A DNA stretch of 64,000 nucleotides from positions 1,954,574 to 2,018,573 of the forward strand of contig SIJG01000011.1 of assembly GCA_023374025.1 (NCBI GenBank), written 5' to 3'. The notes beneath the pieces were generated by a model. That model made no database searches. It was not told the origin of the DNA and saw only the letters and a program-made list of their open reading frames with translations. The stretch comes from Heterodera schachtii (Eukaryota; Nematoda; Chromadorea; Rhabditida; Heteroderidae). How positions within the stretch are numbered: position 1 is the first letter of the stretch; every line of letters starts with the position of its first letter. Made by a program: the position numbers and the translations under genes. Below, in pieces: positions 18,935-31,107 of this stretch.

Positions 18935-20246
18935 TTGATCGTCCATAAACCTTTTTTTAATTGATCAGATGCTCGCCAAATTTTGCTGAGTAAGTATTGG
19001 ACGAAGGAATGGATTTAATTAAATTCTCTCCTTCGGGGATTTTTTTCCGTTAGGTCGGCCGTTAGCGTTTGATTGGCATAGTCAATTAAAAAAAATTTTT
19101 TTTGAAATATATGTCGCACATAAACTTTAGCTAAGTGATCAGGAGTGCTCTGAAGGGCGGGGGGGCGGGGCGGGGGCCGAAGGCCCCCGCACGAGGCCGC
19201 GAAGCGGCCGAGTGAGTACCTTAGGCGCAGTAAAATTAAGGGGGCTCATTATTATATAATTTGATCGTCCATAAACCTTTTTTTAATTGATCAGATGCTC
19301 GCCAAATTTTGCTGAGTAAGTATTGGACGAAGGAATGGATTTAATTAAATTCTCTCCTTCGGGGATTTTTTTCCGTTAGGTCGGCCGTTAGCGTTTGATT
19401 GGCATAGTCAATTAAAAAAAAAATTTTTTGAAATATATGTCGCACATAAACTTTAGCTAAGTGATCAGGAGTGCTCTGAAGGGCGGGGGGGGGGGCGGGA
19501 CGGGGGCCGAAGGCCCCGCACGAGGCCGCGAAGCGGCCGAGTGAGTACCTTAGGCGCAGTAAAATTAAGGGGGCTCATTATTATATAATTTGATCGTCCA
19601 TAAACCTTTTTTTAATTGATCAGATGCTCGCCAAATTTTGCTGAGTAAGTATTGGACGAAGGAATGGATTTAATTAAATTCTCTCCTTCGGGGATTTTTT
19701 TCCGTTAGGTCGGCCGTTAGCGTTTGATTGGCATAGTCAATTAAAAAAAAATTTTTTTGAAATATATGTCGCACATAAACTTTAGCTAAGTGATCAGGAG
19801 TGCTCTGAAGGGCGGGGGGGGGGGCGGGGCGGGGGCCGAAGGCCCCCGCACGAGGCCGCGAAGCGGCCGAGTGAGTACCTTAGGCGCAGTAAAATTAAGG
19901 GGGCTCATTATTATATAATTTGATCGTCCATAAACCTTTTTTTAATTGATCAGATGCTCGCCAAATTTTGCTGAGTAAGTATTGGACGAAGGAATGGATT
20001 TAATTAAATTCTCTCCTTCGGGGATTTTTTTCCGTTAGGTCGGCCGTTAGCGTTTGATTGGCATAGTCAATTAAAAAAAATTTTTTTGAAATATATGTCG
20101 CACATAAACTTTAGCTAAGTGATCAGGAGTGCTCTGAAGGGCGGGGGGGGGGGGGGGGGGGCGGGGGCCGAAGGCCCCCGCACGAGGCCGCGAAGCGGCC
20201 GAGTGAGTACCTTAGGCGCAGTAAAATTAAGGGGGCTCATTATTTA
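18935..20246. repeat. Tandem block of four ~329-bp A units
   Basis: Starts at about 18935, 19258, 19588 and 19917; the next unit, from 20247, is cut off. Each unit runs from AATTTGATCGTCCATAAACC to GGGGGCTCATTATTATAT and carries one double hairpin next to a G run of variable length (about 6 to 20). The junction GTAAGTATTGG/ACGAAGGAATGG marks where the B-unit interior was lost. A further A unit is at 17149-17475. Confidence 0.8.
19155..19212. repeat. Double GAA-loop hairpin block (representative)
   Basis: GGGGGCCGAAGGCCCCC and GGCCGCGAAGCGGCC stand seven bases apart after a G run. Both fold to perfect stems with a three-base GAA loop, and the second contains GCGAAGC, known as an exceptionally stable DNA mini-hairpin. 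The same block recurs in every A and B unit. A variant in the B units keeps the GGCCGCGAAGCGGCC stem but has GTCCGAAGGCCCCGTAC before it. Confidence 0.75.
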
Positions 20247-20844
20247 CATAATTTGATCGTCCATAAACCTTTTTTTAATTGATCAGATGCTCACCAAATT
20301 TTGCGGAGTAAGTAAGAATTTTATTTTTTATTTCAATTTCTCTAATTCCGAAAATATTTTATTGACAAAAATAGTATACATCACTATTGGGGGCCCTTTG
20401 AAACAACAGGATCACTTTCCCTGTTTATAGTTTAAAAAATGCATTTCTAAGACATTTTTCTGACCGTTCACCAAGCAAGTTATTTCTTATTTCAAAGGAA
20501 TCCCTAAATTATTCTGTTTATCAAAAAGAGTTCATTATACAACTCAGTGAGTTTTGCAGCGATGGTAAGGCGTTTCAGAAAAATCTATATTAGATTTTTC
20601 TACCTGTTACATAATAAAAACTGTTGGCAGGTAAAAATGTTTTTTCAAAAAGCCTTAGGCTTAACCATGAACACATGAGTAGCTTCTCTTTTTCAGAGAA
20701 AAAATCGGATTTTTCCCAAAAATAAAAGAATATATTTTGTTTTTCCTCTGGGGAAATCCCTAAAAAACAGGTCTAACAAAAAGGTTCGCTTAATCCTATA
20801 ACTCTAGGCAGATAATTTGTAGTTTTACCTTTAGAATTTTTTTA

Positions 20845-20870
20845 AAATTTAATTTTTTAAACTATAAACA
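20845..20870. other. Centre of the array's inversion
   Basis: Before this point the spacer reads in one orientation (ACCTTTAGAATTTTTTTAAAA). From ~20860 it reads as its reverse complement (TTTAAACTATAAACAGGG). All later B units keep the second orientation. Confidence 0.7.
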
Positions 20871-22647
20871 GGGAAAGTGATCCTGTTGTTTCAAGGGGCC
20901 CCCAATAGTGATGTATACTATTTTTGTCAATAAAATATTTTCGGAATTAGAGAAATTGAAATAAAAAATAAAATTCTAAAGGTAAAACTACAAATTATCT
21001 GCCTAAAGTTGTGGGTTTAAACGACACCTTTTTGCTAAACCTGTTTTTAGGGATTTTCACGGAGGAAAAACAAAATCGGGAGCGAGGGCGGGAGCGGAAG
21101 CGGGGACGGGGACGCGTCCGAAGGCCCCGTACGAGGCCGCGAAGCGGCCGAGTGATACCTTAAGCCCAGAAAAATTATTAAAGGGGGCTTATCTTTGAAC
21201 CACTCTTAGTGTTCCAATACTTACTCAGCAAAATTTGGTGAGCAGCTGATCAATTAAAAAAAGGTTTATGGACGATCAAATTATATAAATAATGAGCCCC
21301 CTTAATTTTACTGCGCCTAAGATACTCACTCGGCCGCTTCGCGGCCTCGTGCGGGGGCCTTCGGCCCCCGCCCCGCCCCCCCCGCCCTTCAGAGCACTCC
21401 TGATCATACCTTAAGCCCAGGAAAATTAGGAATAATCCCTTAAATATTTGTTCATTCCTTGCTGGCGCCAGTGTGGAAAGCAACCCCGGCGCTTTTATAG
21501 AGCCCCTGGGGCCCGGGATGAGAAAATAAATTTTAAAAAAATTCTAAAGGTAAAACTACAAATTATCTGCCTAGAGTTATAGGATTAAGCGAACCTTTTT
21601 GTTAGACCTGTTTTTTAGGGATTTCCCCTGAGGAAAAACAAAATATATTCTTTTATTTTTGGGAAAAATCCGATTTTTTCTCTGAAAAAGAGAAGCTACT
21701 CATGTGTTCATGGTTAAGCCTAAGGCTTTTTGAAAAAACATTTTTACCTGCCAACAGTTTTTATTATGTCACTGGTAAAAAAATCTAATATAGATTTTTC
21801 TGAAACGCCTTACCATCGCTGCAAAACTCACTGAGTTGTATAATGAACTCTTTTAATAAACATAATAATTTAGGGATTCCTTTGAAATAAGAAATAACTT
21901 GCTTGGTGAACGGTCAGAAAAATGTCTTAGAAATGCATTTTTTTAAACTATAAACAGGGAAAGTGATCCTGTTGTTTCAAGGGGCCCCCAATAGTGATGT
22001 ATACTATTTTTGTCAATAAAATATTTTCGGAATTAGAGAAATTGAAATAAAAATAAAATTCTAAAGGTAAAACTACAAATTATCAGCCTAAAGTTGTGGG
22101 TTTAAACGCACCTTTTTGCTAAACCTGTTTTTAGGGATTTTCACGGAGGAAAAACAAAATCGGGAGCGAGGGCGGGAGCGGAAGCGGGGACGGGGACGCA
22201 TCCGAAGGCCCCGTACGAGGCCGCGAAGCGGCCGAGTGATACCTTAAGCCCAGAAAAATTATTAAAGGAGGCTCATCTTTGAACCACTCGTAGTGTTCCA
22301 ATACTTACTCAGCAAAATTTGGTGAGCATCTGATCAATTAAAAAAAGGTTTATGGACTATCAACACGGCGATTCAATTTTGGGCTCCCAGTGCAAATAAG
22401 TTTATTTTTTATTTACTAATCACAACGCCAAAACTTTTCAAAACTTAAAATTTTTGGGGATTTTCCCTTGTAAAAATAGAAGAGCCGATCTCGAGTTAGA
22501 AAAGAAACTTTCAAAAAACAAAAGAGAATTCGATAGAGAAGACCAAAAAATTATTCTAGACTAAATTTTAAAAAAATCCCAACTGTGGAAAATTTTTTAC
22601 AACTGCGTGAATTTTTCAATAAATTCTCAACATTCTTAGAGCTAAAA

Positions 22648-25211
22648 ATGGTACTTACACGTAAAAAAACTGAAAAATTCAAAGAAATGAGAAATTCTAG
22701 TACTGAAGCAAATCGAAAACGGAAGGAATGGCGCCAGGAGCATGGTCGCAGAGTCGGTTCGACGCCAAAAAGTGACGAAAATTGACCAAAATTAATTTTT
22801 ATTTTAAAACACTGCATTTTCAGCGCTAAAGCAGACCGAAGCCGTGCCAACAGCAGAAGGAGAGGGGACATCGACCCAAGCCACCGAAAGTGGGCCGTCA
22901 ATGTCAACTTTTGACCTTCGTATGTCAAAAAAGCACTATTTTAGAAGCAAAAATTAAATTAAGGCCTGCGTTCAAGCCCAAGGCCGTTGACAGCAACTCC
23001 GATCAGGCGCCATGTGCGTGTCCATCAAAAAACTGCCGACAAAGCAACAAGCATGGACTTCACAACTACCGACAATGCAACACACATGGATTTGACAATG
23101 ATGGACAAGGAAACGGACGTGGATTTGGCTTATGAGGACGCCGCGACACAAACCGAGCAATTGGACAAACAGCTGAAGGAGCAGAAACAAGTGATCAGCT
23201 TCCTTCGACAGCAGGTCCGCAACAGAGACGCACTGATCGCTGATCTGCGCCGTCAATTGGAAAAGCAGGCGAAGGACCAGCCAACAAGTAAATTGCAGAA
23301 TTTTAGAGCCATTTATCATCCAAATTGTTTTTAGCATCCACACGGCGCAAAAAGAATGTGGCTACATTGGAGCGGACCTCGCGGCGAAATTTGGCTGAGA
23401 AAATCGCCGATGTGATCGATCGAGATCGGTCCCGATTACTGAGCCGCTGTTCGCTGCAAACTCTACATCGTGAAGTCCGCCACAAATTCGGACACTACAC
23501 ACCGATGAAGAAGGAACAACTCCGACAACAACAAACGATCAATGAAGAAGATGGGTTGCTTTTGTTGTCACAACTTGGAACCCAAAAAGCTTATGTAAAA
23601 ATGAAGGCCCTTTTGCGACTGATCAGCCCAAAATTCGATGTCTTTCCACCACTGAAAAAAGTAAAAATCTTTATTTTAATTTAAAAAAAATATTTTTTTG
23701 GGTGATCAAAATCAAAAAGGAGATATGCGCAGCACTCCAATATGAGGCGATTTCAACGCCGCATGGAACTGGATTTTTTTGTTCCGACATTGCCGGGGCA
23801 CTGGAGTTCAGATTGTCCGCGGCCAAGGACAATCTGATCAACTTCAGATCAGACGAATTGATTTTAAAACTGAGCGGCGACAATGGCCAGGGCTTCACAA
23901 AAATAACCATTTCCTTGGCCCATGCCTCACATGCAAATTCCCTGGCCAACAATTTTATCGTGGCAGCATTTCCCGACAAGGACAAAAGGGAAAATTTGAG
24001 CAAGTTCTGCGGCAACATTTGGCAACAGATAGACCAATTGAATGAAATTGCGGGCAAGAAAATTAAATTGTAAATTAGTAAAAAATTTTCTGAAATAAAC
24101 TTAAGTTTTCAGGTTTTTCGGCGGTGATCTGAGCTTTTTGTGGGCAATTATTGGACACTGTGGCTCAGCCGTTACGACATTTCCCTCGCCTGTTTGCGAT
24201 TGTCGCCGGGACCAATTGTTGGGCGTGGAAAAATGCAAAATTAGGACGACGGAGGAAACGGTGAACCAAGCTGAGCAGTTTGGACGGCTAGTGGAAAATG
24301 GAGAGAAACCGACTGTTGCTGCGCGAGCGTTGACTAAGGGAATTGTCGATGCGCCACTTTTGCGATCAATCGAATTTGACCGCATAATCCTGGCGCCTTT
24401 TCACGTCTTCCAGGGCATTGGAAATGCACTAATCAAAGAGCTCGAAGGATCAACTGAAAGCGCGGAAATTGCGAACGGATTTTTCAGAAGCATCTCGGCC
24501 AGGAGGGAAGCGTTCAGAAAAAAGGACATGACGGGGAATTCAATCAGAAAAGTTCTGATTCATGCTGACCAATTGGAGAGGCTTTACTCAGCTGAATGGC
24601 CGCAAACCATTTGCAAAACCATGGGACACTTGGCAAAGATACAAACTTTTACAAAAGTGCTTTTTATTTTGTCTTTTTTGAAAATTAAAAAAAAATTTAA
24701 GGCCCAGCCACTTTCGCCACGGGATTTGGACGAATTGGAAACATCGATTGATAATTTTCGGACATTTCTCAACGATCAGCCCCGGATGCGGACTTTGCTC
24801 GCCCTAAAACCAAAAGTCCATTTGCTGTTGAACCATTTTGTGCCCTTCGCCCGACAACACCAATTTTTGGCTCTTTTGGACGAGCAGGGTCAAAAAGCAT
24901 TTTGAAATTTTAGCCCGAATTTTTTTAGGCGATGAAGCATTGCATTCGGTGTGGAGGCGCTTGGAACAGCTGTGGAAAACAATGCCTGACGAAGAACAAA
25001 TGCGTCAATTGTTGGAGCACCATTTTGTCTCAAATTGGCTTCTCGACACGGGAAAACTCGACGAAATGAAGCGGGTCAGTTTGATGAAAATTGGGTTCCA
25101 AATCAAATTCCCATGCTTAAGGACCGTGAAGAACAACGAGAAGAAATTGGTGACCGACGGGAGACGGACGAAGAAAGCGATGGAGAAGAAGAACAATTCG
25201 ATTTTGAATAA
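22648..25211 (+). CDS. RAG1/Transib/Chapaev-like transposase, multi-exon
   Basis: Exons read by phase: 22648-22771, 22824-22919, ~22987-23287 (5' border unclear), 23335-23660, 23720-24069, 24113-24888, 24929-25074, 25122-25211; ~730 residues. Order of parts: basic N-terminus, a coiled coil with T-Q-T-E-Q (~23140-23280), then a core with S-G-D-N-G (Asp codon 23879), D-K-D-K-R-E-N-L (Asp codons 23975 and 23981), F-F-G-G-D...S-P-V-C-D-C, P-F-H-V-F-Q-G-I-G-N, K-V-H-L-L-L-N-H, D-E-Q-G-D-E-A-L-H (Glu codon 24934, formed just after a splice), H-H-F-V-S, and an acidic tail. The same run of motifs occurs in the RAG1/Transib core and related Chapaev proteins, and the three acidic residues could be the catalytic triad. 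No stop interrupts the spliced frame. The family call is from memory and needs a profile search. Confidence 0.6.
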
Positions 25212-25334
25212 CAGATTGATAAAAAGGTTTTTCTTGCTTTTTTACAGGAAATAAAATTTTAAAAAAATTTTTGAGCTTCTTTAAAAACTGTGTTACCATT
25301 TTACATATATTTATTTGCCTTAAAAACCTCAAAA

Positions 25335-25415
25335 TACAGTTATAACATGTAATGGATTCGAACCTGAGACCCCCCATTTTTTGACTAACTCACAGACCAC
25401 TAAGACGAAAAAACC
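25335..25415 (-). tRNA. tRNA-like remnant inside the transposon
   Basis: On the minus strand a B-box-like GGTTCGAATCC (25353-25363 on the plus strand as GGATTCGAACC) follows an A-box-like TTAGTGGTCTGTGAG by the usual distance. The stems are poor and the anticodon arm is a run of A and G, so it is a tRNA pseudogene or the head of a SINE, not a working tRNA. Confidence 0.3.
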
Positions 25416-27962
25416 AACTTAATTGTACTTGGAGCCCAAAATTGAATCGCCGTGTCAAATTATATAAATAATGAACCCCCTTAATTTTACTGCGCCTAAG
25501 ATACTCACTCGGCCGCTTCGCGGCCTCGTGCGGGGGCCTTCGGCCCCCGCCCCGCCCCCCCCCCCCGCCCTTCAGAGCACTCCTATCAAAAAAAGGTTTA
25601 TGGGCGATCAAATTATATAAATAATGAGCCCCCTTAATTTTACTGCGCCTAAGGTACTCACTCGGCCGCTTCGCGGCCTCGTGCGGGGGCCTTCGGCCTC
25701 CGCCCCGCCCTTCAGAGCACTCCTGATCATATAAGCCCAGGAAAATTAGGAATAATCCCTTAAATATTTGTTCATTCTTTGCTGGCGCCAGTGTGGAAAG
25801 CAACCCCGGCGCTTTCATAGGGCCCCTGGGGCCCGGGATGAGAAAATAAATTTAAAATTCTAAAGGTAAAACTACAAATTATCTGCCTAGAGTTATAGGA
25901 TTAAGCGAACCTTTTTGTTAGACCTGTTTTTTAGGGATTTCCCCTAATGAAAAACAAAATATATTCTTTTATTTTTGGGAAAAATCCGATTTTTTCTCTG
26001 AAAAAGAGAAGCTACTCATGTGTTCATGGTTAAGCCTAAGGCTTTTTGAAAAAACATTTTTACCTGCCAACAGTTTTTATTATGTCACTGGTAGAAAAAT
26101 CTAATATAGATTTTTCTGAAACGCCTTACCATCGCTGCAAAACTCACTGAGTTGTATAATGAACTCTTTTAATAAACAGAATAACTTAAGGATTCCTTTG
26201 AACTAAGAAATAACTTGCTTGGTGAACGGTCAGAAAAATGTCTTAGAAATGCATTTTTTAAACTATAAACAGGGAAAGTGATCCTGTTGTTTCAAGGGGC
26301 ACCCAATAGTGATGTATACTATTTTTGTCAATAAAATATTTTCGGAATTAGAGAAATTGAAATAAAAAATAAAATTCTAAAGGTAAAACTACAAATTATC
26401 TGCCTAAAGTTGTGGGTTTAAACGCACCTTTTTGCTAAACCTGTTTTTAGGGATTTTCACGGAGGAAAAACAAATCGGGAGCGAGGGCGGAAGCGGGGAC
26501 GGGGACGCGTCCGAAGGCCCCGTACGAGGCCGCGAAGCGGCCGAGTGATACCTTAAGCCCAGAAAAATTATTAAAGGAGGCTCATCTTTGAACCACTCGT
26601 AGTGTTCCAATACTTACTCAGCAAAATTTGGTGAGCATCTGATCAATTAAAAAAAGGTTTATGGGCGATCAAATTATATAAATAATGAGCCCCCTTAATT
26701 TTACTGCGCCTAAGGTACTCACTCGGCCGCTTCGCGGCCTCGTGCGGGGGCCTTCGGCCCCCGCCCCGCCCTTCAGAGCACTCCTGATCATACCTTAAGC
26801 CCAGGAAAATTAGGAATAATCCCTTAAATATTTGTTCATTCTTTGCTGGCGCCAGTGTGGAAAGCAACCCCGGCGCTTTCATAGGGCCCCTGGGGCCCGG
26901 GATGAGAAAATAAATTTAAAAAATTCTAAAGGTAAAACTACAAATTATCTGCCTAGAGTTATAGGATTAAGCGAACCTTTTTGTTAGACCTGTTTTTTAG
27001 GGATTTCCCCTAATGAAAAACAAAATATATTCTTTTATTTTTGGGAAAAATCCGATTTTTTCTCTGAAAAAGAGAAGCTACTCATGTGTTCATGGTTAAG
27101 CCTAAGGCTTTTTGAAAAAACATTTTTACCTGCCAACAGTTTTTATTATGTCACTGGTAGAAAAATCTAATATAGATTTTTCTGAAACGCCTTACCATCG
27201 CTGCAAAACTCACTGAGTTGTATAATGAACTCTTTTAATAAACAGAATAACTTAAGGATTCCTTTGAAATAAGAAATAACTTGCTTGGTGAACGGTCAGA
27301 AAAATGTCTTAGAAATGCATTTTTTAAACTATAAACAGGGAAAGTGATCCTGTTGTTTCAAGGGGCACCCAATAGTGATGTATACTATTTTTGTCAATAA
27401 AATATTTTCGGAATTAGAGAAATTGAAATAAAAAATAAAATTCTAAAGGTAAAACTACAAATTATCTGCCTAAAGTTGTGGGTTTAAACGACACCTTTTT
27501 GCTAAACCTGTTTTTAGGGATTTTCACGGAGGAAAAACAAAATCGGGAGCGAGGGCGGGAGCGGAAGCGGGGACGGGGACGCGTCCGAAGGCCCCGTACG
27601 AGGCCGCGAAGCGGCCGAGTGATACCTTAAGCCCAGAAAAATTATTAAAGGGGGCTCATCTTTGAACCACTCGTAGTGTTCCAATACTTACTCCGCAAAA
27701 TTTGGTGAGCATCTGATCAATTAAAAAAAGGTTTATGGACGATCAAATTATGTAAATAATGAGCCCCCTTAATTTTACTGCGCCTAAGGTACTCACTCGG
27801 CCGCTTCGCGGCCTCGTGCGGGGGCCTTCGGCCCCCGCCCCGCCCCCCCCCCCGCCCTTCAGAGCACTCCTGATCACTTAGCTAAAGATTATGTGCGACA
27901 ATATATTTCAAATTTTTTTTTAATTGACTATGCCAATCGAACGCTAACGGCCGACCTAACGG

Positions 27963-28011
27963 AAAAAAATCCCCGAAGGAGAGAATTTAATTAAATCCAT
28001 TCCTTCGGGGG
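27963..28011 (-). terminator. Hairpin plus T run downstream of the 5S-like copy
   Basis: Reading the 5S strand, CCCCGAAGGA pairs with TCCTTCGGGG across an AT-rich loop and is followed by seven T. The block recurs after the 5S-like sequence in the six minus-strand copies. A T run suits Pol III termination, while the stem resembles an intrinsic terminator. In A units the right arm and T run remain and the left arm is shortened. Confidence 0.45.
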
Positions 28012-28026
28012 ACCGTACCGGGTGCC

Positions 28027-28151
28027 GCGGGGTAAGCAGTGCTGGTTTGGTTTCACCACCGCACCCATCCTTTTGGCTAGTCAGCAAACGTTGCCTAACT
28101 TGCCAGATCGGACGGGTGAGCGTGATTCCACTTTTCCAAGCACCCCACCGC
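28027..28151 (-). ncRNA. 5S rRNA-like sequence, copy 2
   Basis: Same 125-nt sequence on the minus strand with the canonical CTGACTAGCCAAAAGGATGGG middle. A TATATATTAG lies upstream and the hairpin/T-run terminator 16-64 nt downstream. Confidence 0.6.
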
Positions 28152-29503
28152 AAGTTGTTCAAAATAACTAATATATAAGACAAAAAATTTTAATTTAAAA
28201 CCGGGCCATTTTCAGAATACAAGCATAAAATTGCTATAATAACGTGGCCGCAAAGCACCGAGTGAGTACCTTAAGCCAGGAAAATTAGGAATAATCCCTT
28301 AAATATTTGTTCATTCCTTGCTGGCGCCAGTGTGGAAAGCAACCCCGGCGCTTTCATAGGGCCCCTGGGGCCCGGGATGAGAAAATAAATTTTAAAAAAA
28401 TTCTAAAGGTAAAACTACAAATTATCTGCCTAGAGTTATAGGATTAAGCGAACCTTTTTGTTAGACCTGTTTTTTAGGGATTTCCCCTGAGGAAAAACAA
28501 AATATATTCTTTTATTTTTGGGAAAAATCCGATTTTTTCTCTGAAAAAGAGAAGCTACTCATGTGTTCATGGTTAAGCCTAAGGCTTTTTGAAAAAACAT
28601 TTTTACCTGCCAACTGTTTTTATTATGTCACTGGTAGAAAAATCTAATATAGATTTTTCTGAAACGCCTTACCATCGCTGCAAAACTCACTGAGTTGTAT
28701 AATGAACTCTTTTAATAAACAGAATAATTTAGGGATTCCTTTGAAATAAGAAATAACTTGCTTGGTGAACGGTCAGAAAAATGTCTTAGAAATGCATTTT
28801 TTAAACTATAAACAGGGAAAGTGATCCTGTTGTTTCAAGGGGCCCCCAATAGTGATGTATACTATTTTTGTCAATAAAATATTTTCGGAATTAGAGAAAT
28901 TGAAATAAAAATAAAATTCTAAAGGTAAAACTACAAATTATCTGCCTAAAGTTGTGGGTTTAAACGACACCTTTTTGCTAAACCTGTTTTTAGGGATTTT
29001 CACGGAGGAAAAACAAAATCGGGAGCGAGGGCGGGAGCGGAAGCGGGGACGGGGACGCGTCCGAAGGCCCCGTACGAGGCCGCGAAGCGGCCGAGTGATA
29101 CCTTAAGCCCAGAAAAATTATTAAAGGGGGCTCATCTTTGAACCACTCGTAGTGTTCCAATACTTACTCCGCAAAATTTGGTGAGCATCTGATCAATTAA
29201 AAAAAGGTTTATGGACGATCAAATTATGTAAATAATGAGCCCCCTTAATTTTACTGCGCCTAAGGTACTCACTCGGCCGCTTCGCGGCCTCGTGCGGGGG
29301 CCTTCGGCCCCCGCCCCGCCCCCCCCCCCCGCCCTTCAGAGCACTCCTGATCACTTAGCTAAAGATTATGTGCGACAATATATTTCAAATTTTTTTTTAA
29401 TTGACTATGCCAATCGAACGCTAACGGCCGACCTAACGGAAAAAAATCCCCGAAGGAGAGAATTTAATTAAATCCATTCCTTCGGGGGACCGTACCGGGT
29501 GCC

Positions 29504-29628
29504 GCGGGGTAAGCAGTGCTGGTTTGGTTTCACCACCGCACCCATCCTTTTGGCTAGTCAGCAAACGTTGCCTAACTTGCCAGATCGGACGGGTGAGCGT
29601 GATTCCACTTTTCCAAGCACCCCACCGC
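29504..29628 (-). ncRNA. 5S rRNA-like sequence, copy 3
   Basis: Identical in outline to copy 2, exactly one B unit (1,477 bp) further on. Confidence 0.6.
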
Positions 29629-30982
29629 AAGTTGTTCAAAATAACTAATATATAAGACAAAAAATTTTAATTTAAAACCGGGCCATTTTCAGAATACAAG
29701 CATAAAATTGCTATAATAACGTGGCCGCAAAGCACCGAGTGAGTACCTTAAGCCAGGAAAATTAGGAATAATCCCTTAAATATTTGTTCATTCCTTGCTG
29801 GCGCCAGTGTGGAAAGCAACCCCGGCGCTTTCATAGGGCCCCTGGGGCCCGGGATGAGAAAATAAATTTTAAAAAAATTCTAAAGGTAAAACTACAAATT
29901 ATCTGCCTAGAGTTATAGGATTAAGCGAACCTTTTTGTTAGACCTGTTTTTTAGGGATTTCCCCTGAGGAAAAACAAAATATATTCTTTTATTTTTGGGA
30001 AAAATCCGATTTTTTCTCTGAAAAAGAGAAGCTACTCATGTGTTCATGGTTAAGCCTAAGGCTTTTTGAAAAAACATTTTTACCTGCCAACAGTTTTTAT
30101 TATGTCACAGGTAGAAAAATCTAATATAGATTTTTCTGAAACGCCTTACCATCGCTGCAAAACTCACTGAGTTGTATAATGAACTCTTTTGATAAACAGA
30201 ATAATTTAGGGATTCCTTTGAAATAAGAAATAACTTGCTTGGTGAACGGTCAGAAAAATGTCTTAGAAATGCATTTTTTAAACTATAAACAGGGAAAGTG
30301 ATCCTGTTGTTTCAAGGGGCCCCCAATAGTGATGTATACTATTTTTGTCAATAAAATATTTTCGGAATTAGAGAAATTGAAATAAAAAATAAAATTCTAA
30401 AGGTAAAACTACAAATTATCTGCCTAAAGTTGTGGGTTTAAACGACACCTTTTTGCTAAACCTGTTTTTAGGGATTTTCACGGAGGAAAAACAAAATCGG
30501 GAGCGAGGGCGGGAGCGGAAGCGGGGACGGGGACGCGTCCGAAGGCCCCGTACGAGGCCGCGAAGCGGCCGAGTGATACCTTAAGCCCAGAAAAATTATT
30601 AAAGGGGGCTCATCTTTGAACCACTCGTAGTGTTCCAATACTTACTCCGCAAAATTTGGTGAGCATCTGATCAATTAAAAAAAGGTTTATGGACGATCAA
30701 ATTATGTAAATAATGAGCCCCCTTAATTTTACTGCGCCTAAGGTACTCACTCGGCCGCTTCGCGGCCTCGTGCGGGGGCCTTCGGCCCCCGCCCCGCCCC
30801 CCCCCCCCGCCCTTCAGAGCACTCCTGATCACTTAGCTAAAGATTATGTGCGACAATATATTTCAAATTTTTTTTTAATTGACTATGCCAATCGAACGCT
30901 AACGGCCGACCTAACGGAAAAAAAATCCCCGAAGGAGAGAATTTAATTAAATCCATTCCTTCGGGGGACCGTACCGGGTGCC

Positions 30983-31107
30983 GCGGGGTAAGCAGTGCTG
31001 GTTTGGTTTCACCACCGCACCCATCCTTTTGGCTAGTCAGCAAACGTTGCCTAACTTGCCAGATCGGACGGGTGAGCGTGATTCCACTTTTCCAAGCACC
31101 CCACCGC
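30983..31107 (-). ncRNA. 5S rRNA-like sequence, copy 4
   Basis: One B unit (1,479 bp) after copy 3, with no difference seen by eye. Confidence 0.6.

Larger units (their letters stand above)
22364..25454 (+). mobile_element. CAC-ended DNA transposon, copy 1 (complete)
   Basis: 3,091 bp bounded by inverted repeats: left CACGGCGATTCAATTTTGGG from 22364, right the exact reverse complement ending at 25454. Identity holds for 24 bp (to GGGCTCC) and weaker to ~40 bp. TCAA stands on both sides; the empty site elsewhere in the array reads GATCAAATTAT, so TCAA is a 4-bp target duplication. It carries one multi-exon transposase-like gene. Termini starting CAC, a 3-5 bp duplication and the RAG1-like protein fit the CMC/Chapaev-Transib group, though CACGG departs from the usual CACWR. 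Confidence 0.8.

Noticed and set aside
23671..24057. 128-codon minus-strand ORF, repeated at 33481-33867
   Set aside because: Exact shadow of the transposase exon; no motif or splice logic of its own.
27956..28183. Recurring ~75-codon minus-strand ORF (also at 29433, 30910, 35369, 36845, 38324)
   Set aside because: It is a translation of the 5S-like sequence and its flanks; conservation is explained by the RNA-like element.
29235..29471. Recurring plus-strand ORF rich in Pro/Ala over the hairpin block
   Set aside because: Codons come from the GC hairpins and C run whose length varies between units, so the frame is not conserved.
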